DNA of 8,072 nucleotides. Source: Planctomycetota bacterium (GTDB lineage Bacteria; Planctomycetota; PLA2; JAEUHO01). The position numbers and the translations under genes were made by a program. The DNA lies in NCBI GenBank assembly GCA_026647295.1, contig JAPKHB010000166.1:1-8072 (forward strand), in the 5' to 3' direction. Each line of letters starts with the position of its first letter. Within the stretch, counting starts at the first letter, position 1. The notes below the pieces were generated by a model that ran no database searches, was not told where the DNA came from, and saw only the letters and a program-made list of their open reading frames with translations. This document shows positions 6,108 through 8,072 of the stretch, in pieces.

Positions 6108-6728
6108 GTGCCGCCCGCGCGCCAGCCGCCCCTCCCCTCCGAACGGCTCTGGCCGTACCGGCTCGTGGTGCTCCTGTGCGCCCTGGCGGTCGCCGTGGGG
6201 CTCTGGGTGGAGCGGGACCGCGCGCGCACCCGCGTGGCGCGGGCCGACCGCGCCCTGGCCGAAGCCCTCGCGGTGCGCGCCGCCCAACGCGAGTTCCACG
6301 GCCGGACGGGCGCCTACGGCTGGCTCGCCGAATTGGTGGAGGCCGGCCTCCTGCCCGGCCGCACGCTGCGCGAGGACGCCCAGGGCCCGCACCTCGAGGC
6401 GGGGGGCTACCGCATCGAGGTGCTGCTCCCGATGCGCGGCGGCCAGGGCACGGAGCAGGTGCCGCTGGTGGGGCAGGGCGAGGGGGTGGTCGACCTGGCC
6501 CTGCGCCGGCGTCACTTCGCCGTCGTGGCCCGGCCCGGCGGGCCCGAGCCGCGCGGCTACCGCACCTTCTGCCTCGACGAGGGCGAGGCCCTGTGGGTGA
6601 GCGAAGGCGTCTCGGACGAGGAGGGCTACGCCCGCAACCCCCGGCCGGTGGTCCTGCTCTCGCGCTCGGACGGGCACGACCTGACCGGGCTGGTGTGGTC
6701 GCGCCGGCCGCTGCCGACGGCCCCGTGA
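6108..6728 (+). CDS. Single-pass membrane protein with pseudopilin-like outer domain, unknown function
   Basis: 206 aa from GTG 6108. A short Pro-rich N-terminus is followed by one membrane helix (about 19-34, LVVLLCALAVAVGLWVE) and then a long Arg/Ala/Leu helix (35-62). The rest resembles the globular part of type II secretion/type IV pseudopilin-like proteins: a QxxF-type helix end, then GAYGWLAELVEAGLLPG (68-84), a GGYRIEVLLP strand (99-108), and RHFAVVARP followed by GYRTFCLDEGEALWVS. This layout (helix, 'sLaeLv-aGLl', 'GYr', 'Aw/ArP', 'GyRtF-vDe-G') is a pattern I know from such proteins, but there is no prepilin-peptidase site (Gly-Phe/Met...Glu), so it would remain anchored by an uncleaved helix. 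It is divergent from the DUF58 operon and convergent with purM, so it is probably transcribed alone. Start GTG 6108 is the first that keeps the helix complete; the leader hairpins cover the binding site. I do not recognise a named family. Confidence 0.8.
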   Translation: MPPARQPPLPSERLWPYRLVVLLCALAVAVGLWVERDRARTRVARADRALAEALAVRAAQREFHGRTGAYGWLAELVEAGLLPGRTLREDAQGPHLEAGGYRIEVLLPMRGGQGTEQVPLVGQGEGVVDLALRRRHFAVVARPGGPEPRGYRTFCLDEGEALWVSEGVSDEEGYARNPRPVVLLSRSDGHDLTGLVWSRRPLPTAP

Positions 6729-6762
6729 GCGCCGGGGTGCGGCCGGTGGGGCGCGCCCGGGG

Positions 6763-7794
6763 CTACAGGTCGTCGCAGAAGCGGACGCCCTGGCCCTTGA
6801 CCAGCCGGCCGATCGGCCAGGCCTCCTCGCCCCGGCCGGCCAACACGCCCAGCGCGCGCTCCAGGTGCGCGGGGGGAAGCGCGATCACCAGGCCGCAGCC
6901 CATGTTGAAGACGTGGTAGGCCTCCGCGGCGTCGATGCCACTTTGCGCGACCAGCCACTCGAAGACGGGGTTGGGGCGCCAGGCGCGCCGGTCGACCTCG
7001 GCGCCCACGCCCGGGGGCAGGACGCGGGGCAGGTTGTCCTGGAGGCCGCCGCCGGTCACGTGGGCGAGCGCGTGTATGGGGACCTGCTCGCGCAGGGCGA
7101 GCACGGGCTCCAGGTAGGCGCGGTGCGGCCGCAGGAGGGCGTCGGCCAGGGTCTCGCCCAGCCCGCCGGGGTCGCGTCCGAGCGCGCCGGGGTCGCCGTC
7201 CAGGAGACGGTTCACCAGCGAGTAGCCGTTGGTGTGCAGGCCGCTGGCGCGCAGGCCGATCAGCGCGTCCCCCACCGCCACGCCCTGCGGCCACACCCGG
7301 CGGCGTTCCACGACGCCGACGAGGAAGCCCACCAGGTCGAGTTCGCCCGGGGCGTAGACCCCCGGCATCTCGGCCGTCTCGCCGCCCAGCAGGGCCGCGC
7401 CGACGGCCTCGCAGGCTTCGGCCATCCCCTCGATCACCTCGGCGAAACGCGCGGGCTCGAGCACGCTGCTGGCGAAGTAGTCGAGGAAGAAGAGCGGGGT
7501 CGCGCCCTGGACCAGGACGTCGTTCACGCAGTGGTTCACGATGTCGTGCCCGAGGCCCCCGAGCCGCCCGGCGCGCGCGGCGACGCGCACCTTGGTGCCC
7601 ACGCCGTCGTTGGTCGCGACCAGCACCGGATCCTCGAGACCCGCAAAGCGTCCCGAGAACATGCCGCCGAAGGCGCCGACCTCGCCGAGCACGCCCGGGC
7701 CCCAGGTGCGGGCCACGCGGGCGCCGATCCCCGCGAGCGTGCGGTTCTTCTTGTCGATGTCCACGCCGGCGTCGCGGTAGGAGAGCGGGCTCAC
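6763..7794 (-). CDS. purM: Phosphoribosylformylglycinamidine cyclo-ligase (AIR synthetase)
   Basis: 343 aa, close to the usual ~345. It converts formylglycinamidine ribonucleotide and ATP to aminoimidazole ribonucleotide, the fifth step of purine synthesis, as a cytoplasmic dimer. Family signatures occur in order: SYRDAGVDIDKKN (5-17), NDGVGTK (62-68), VNDVLVQGATPLFFLDYFA (90-108), GGETAEMPGVY (137-147), HTNGYSLV (187-194), HVTGGGLQDNLPRVLP (245-260) and FNMGCG (296-301). GTG 7794 is chosen over upstream in-frame starts because SYRDAGVDID begins just after it, as in known PurM proteins, and a GGAGG lies eight bases upstream. Upstream in-frame sequence up to 7992 overlaps dxr and is Arg/Ala-rich. 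It is divergent from dxr and its partner purN is not in the window. No missing residues noticed. Confidence 0.97.
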   Translation of the reverse strand: MSPLSYRDAGVDIDKKNRTLAGIGARVARTWGPGVLGEVGAFGGMFSGRFAGLEDPVLVATNDGVGTKVRVAARAGRLGGLGHDIVNHCVNDVLVQGATPLFFLDYFASSVLEPARFAEVIEGMAEACEAVGAALLGGETAEMPGVYAPGELDLVGFLVGVVERRRVWPQGVAVGDALIGLRASGLHTNGYSLVNRLLDGDPGALGRDPGGLGETLADALLRPHRAYLEPVLALREQVPIHALAHVTGGGLQDNLPRVLPPGVGAEVDRRAWRPNPVFEWLVAQSGIDAAEAYHVFNMGCGLVIALPPAHLERALGVLAGRGEEAWPIGRLVKGQGVRFCDDL

Positions 7795-7802
7795 GGGGGC
7801 GA

Positions 7803-7807
7803 CCTCC
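7803..7807 (-). promoter_or_regulatory. Ribosome binding site of purM
   Basis: GGAGG on the minus strand, eight bases before GTG 7794. It settles the start: the frame is open much further upstream, but no other start has a comparable site. Confidence 0.75.
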
Positions 7808-7850
7808 GCCGGGGCCCCGACGGCCCCGCCGGATCGTAGCCGGGCGCCGC

Positions 7851-7880
7851 GCGCGGGCGCATCCAATCCGGCGCCCGCGC
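7851..7880. repeat. Strong inverted repeat in the purM-dxr divergent region
   Basis: Perfect 10-base arms, GCGCGGGCGC at 7851-7860 and its reverse complement at 7871-7880, flank a 10-base AT-richer centre (ATCCAATCCG). The right arm can alternatively pair with CGGGCGCC at 7841-7848 (partner GGCGCCCG at 7870-7877), so two exclusive hairpins are possible. A further stem, CCCGC/GCGGG, lies at 7884-7899. No T-run accompanies any of them. It could be an operator, a leader structure in either divergent transcript, or an accident of GC-rich sequence. Confidence 0.5.
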
Positions 7881-7952
7881 CGTCCCGCGCGAAAGCGGGC
7901 CGGCCCCGGTCCCCGTGCGGTATCGTGGCCGGGGAGGCCAGGGAGCCGCGCC

Positions 7953-7957
7953 GGGAG
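7953..7957 (+). promoter_or_regulatory. Ribosome binding site of dxr
   Basis: GGGAG nine bases before GTG 7967. It supports this start over an in-frame GTG at 7925, which would add 14 charged residues before the family's usual N-terminus. Confidence 0.65.
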
Positions 7958-7966
7958 CCTGACGAA

Positions 7967-8072
7967 GTGACCCAGGGGGCCGCCCAGCGCACCGGCGTCG
8001 TCCTGCTCGGGGCGACCGGCTCGATCGGCCGCGCGGCCGTCGACGTGCTGCGCGCCCACGCCGACCGCTTCG
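7967..8072 (+). CDS. dxr: 1-deoxy-D-xylulose 5-phosphate reductoisomerase (first 35 codons; cut by window edge)
   Basis: Only 35 codons are inside the window. The protein begins VTQGAAQRTGVVLLGATGSI, then GRAAVDVLRAHADRF. The LGATGSIG segment (14-21) is the NADPH-binding glycine-rich turn that sits right at the N-terminus of DXR (E. coli has LGSTGSIG at about the same place), and the following helix fits. DXR converts DXP to 2-C-methyl-D-erythritol 4-phosphate, the committed step of the MEP isoprenoid pathway, in the cytoplasm. It is transcribed divergently from purM. Other Rossmann oxidoreductases with a similar turn are possible from so short a piece, but the GATGSIG context strongly favours DXR. 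Confidence 0.88.
   Translation, partial: MTQGAAQRTGVVLLGATGSIGRAAVDVLRAHADRF

Noticed and set aside
6735..6758. Possible bidirectional terminator in the 34-base convergent gap between the 6108 gene and purM
   Set aside because: GGGTGC (6735-6740) can pair with GCGCCC (6753-6758), and GGGCGCGCCC (6749-6758) is a palindrome, but there is no T-run on either side and short GC stems are expected by chance here.
5087..6919. Open plus-strand frame of 610 codons crossing the DUF58 gene and the 6108 gene
   Set aside because: It is out of frame with the supported 6108 gene, low in complexity, and crosses a divergent promoter region.
7921..7926. TATCGT as a -10 element for dxr
   Set aside because: Placement 40 bases before the start is fine, but the match is poor and no -35 box accompanies it.
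6626..8059. Minus-strand frame of 477 codons over purM and dxr
   Set aside because: Shadow of purM in another frame; no recognisable motif.

Overview
The window comes from a very GC-rich bacterial chromosome: almost every third codon position is G or C, and four of the six gene starts I chose are GTG beyond dispute. A secreted protein with a signal peptide and a membrane transglutaminase with a periplasmic domain point to a Gram-negative-type (diderm) cell. Large secreted HEAT-like proteins and pseudopilin-like anchored proteins are typical of Planctomycetota, but no gene here fixes the phylum. Myxococcota or another high-GC lineage is also possible. I see no mobile element, CRISPR array, tRNA or rRNA, and no foreign-looking base composition.

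Layout, left to right. Positions 1-5995 hold four minus-strand genes read from right to left: a DUF58 membrane protein (5995-4913), a TgpA-like transglutaminase (4916-2742), a CCA tRNA nucleotidyltransferase (2729-1323), and a secreted HEAT-like protein of unknown function that runs off the left edge (1294-<1). They are separated by a 4-base overlap, 12 bases and 28 bases, so they are very probably one operon. At 5996-6107 lies a short divergent promoter region with a G-run tract, a GTATAC-centred -10-like element and two hairpins. The plus-strand gene 6108-6728 encodes a single-pass membrane protein with a pseudopilin-like outer domain. It converges on purM (7794-6763, minus), which is complete. 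Positions 7795-7966 are a hairpin-rich divergent leader shared by purM and dxr. The first 35 codons of dxr (7967 onward, plus) close the window.

How they fit together. purM (purine synthesis), dxr (MEP isoprenoid pathway) and cca (tRNA 3' end) are ordinary housekeeping genes. The distinctive part is the DUF58/transglutaminase pair. This module normally travels with a MoxR AAA+ ATPase and is thought to act in envelope protein processing. No MoxR gene is present in the window, and the first gene of the set is preceded by a divergent gene. The transglutaminase has the catalytic Cys and His but Asn where the family normally has Asp. The secreted HEAT-like protein and the divergent pseudopilin-like protein are the least understood genes and could be envelope partners of this module, but that is inference from position only.

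Because of the GC content, non-coding frames stay open for very long stretches (one antisense frame is open for 1170 codons). Genes were chosen by recognisable family motifs, sensible amino-acid composition and start context, not by length.
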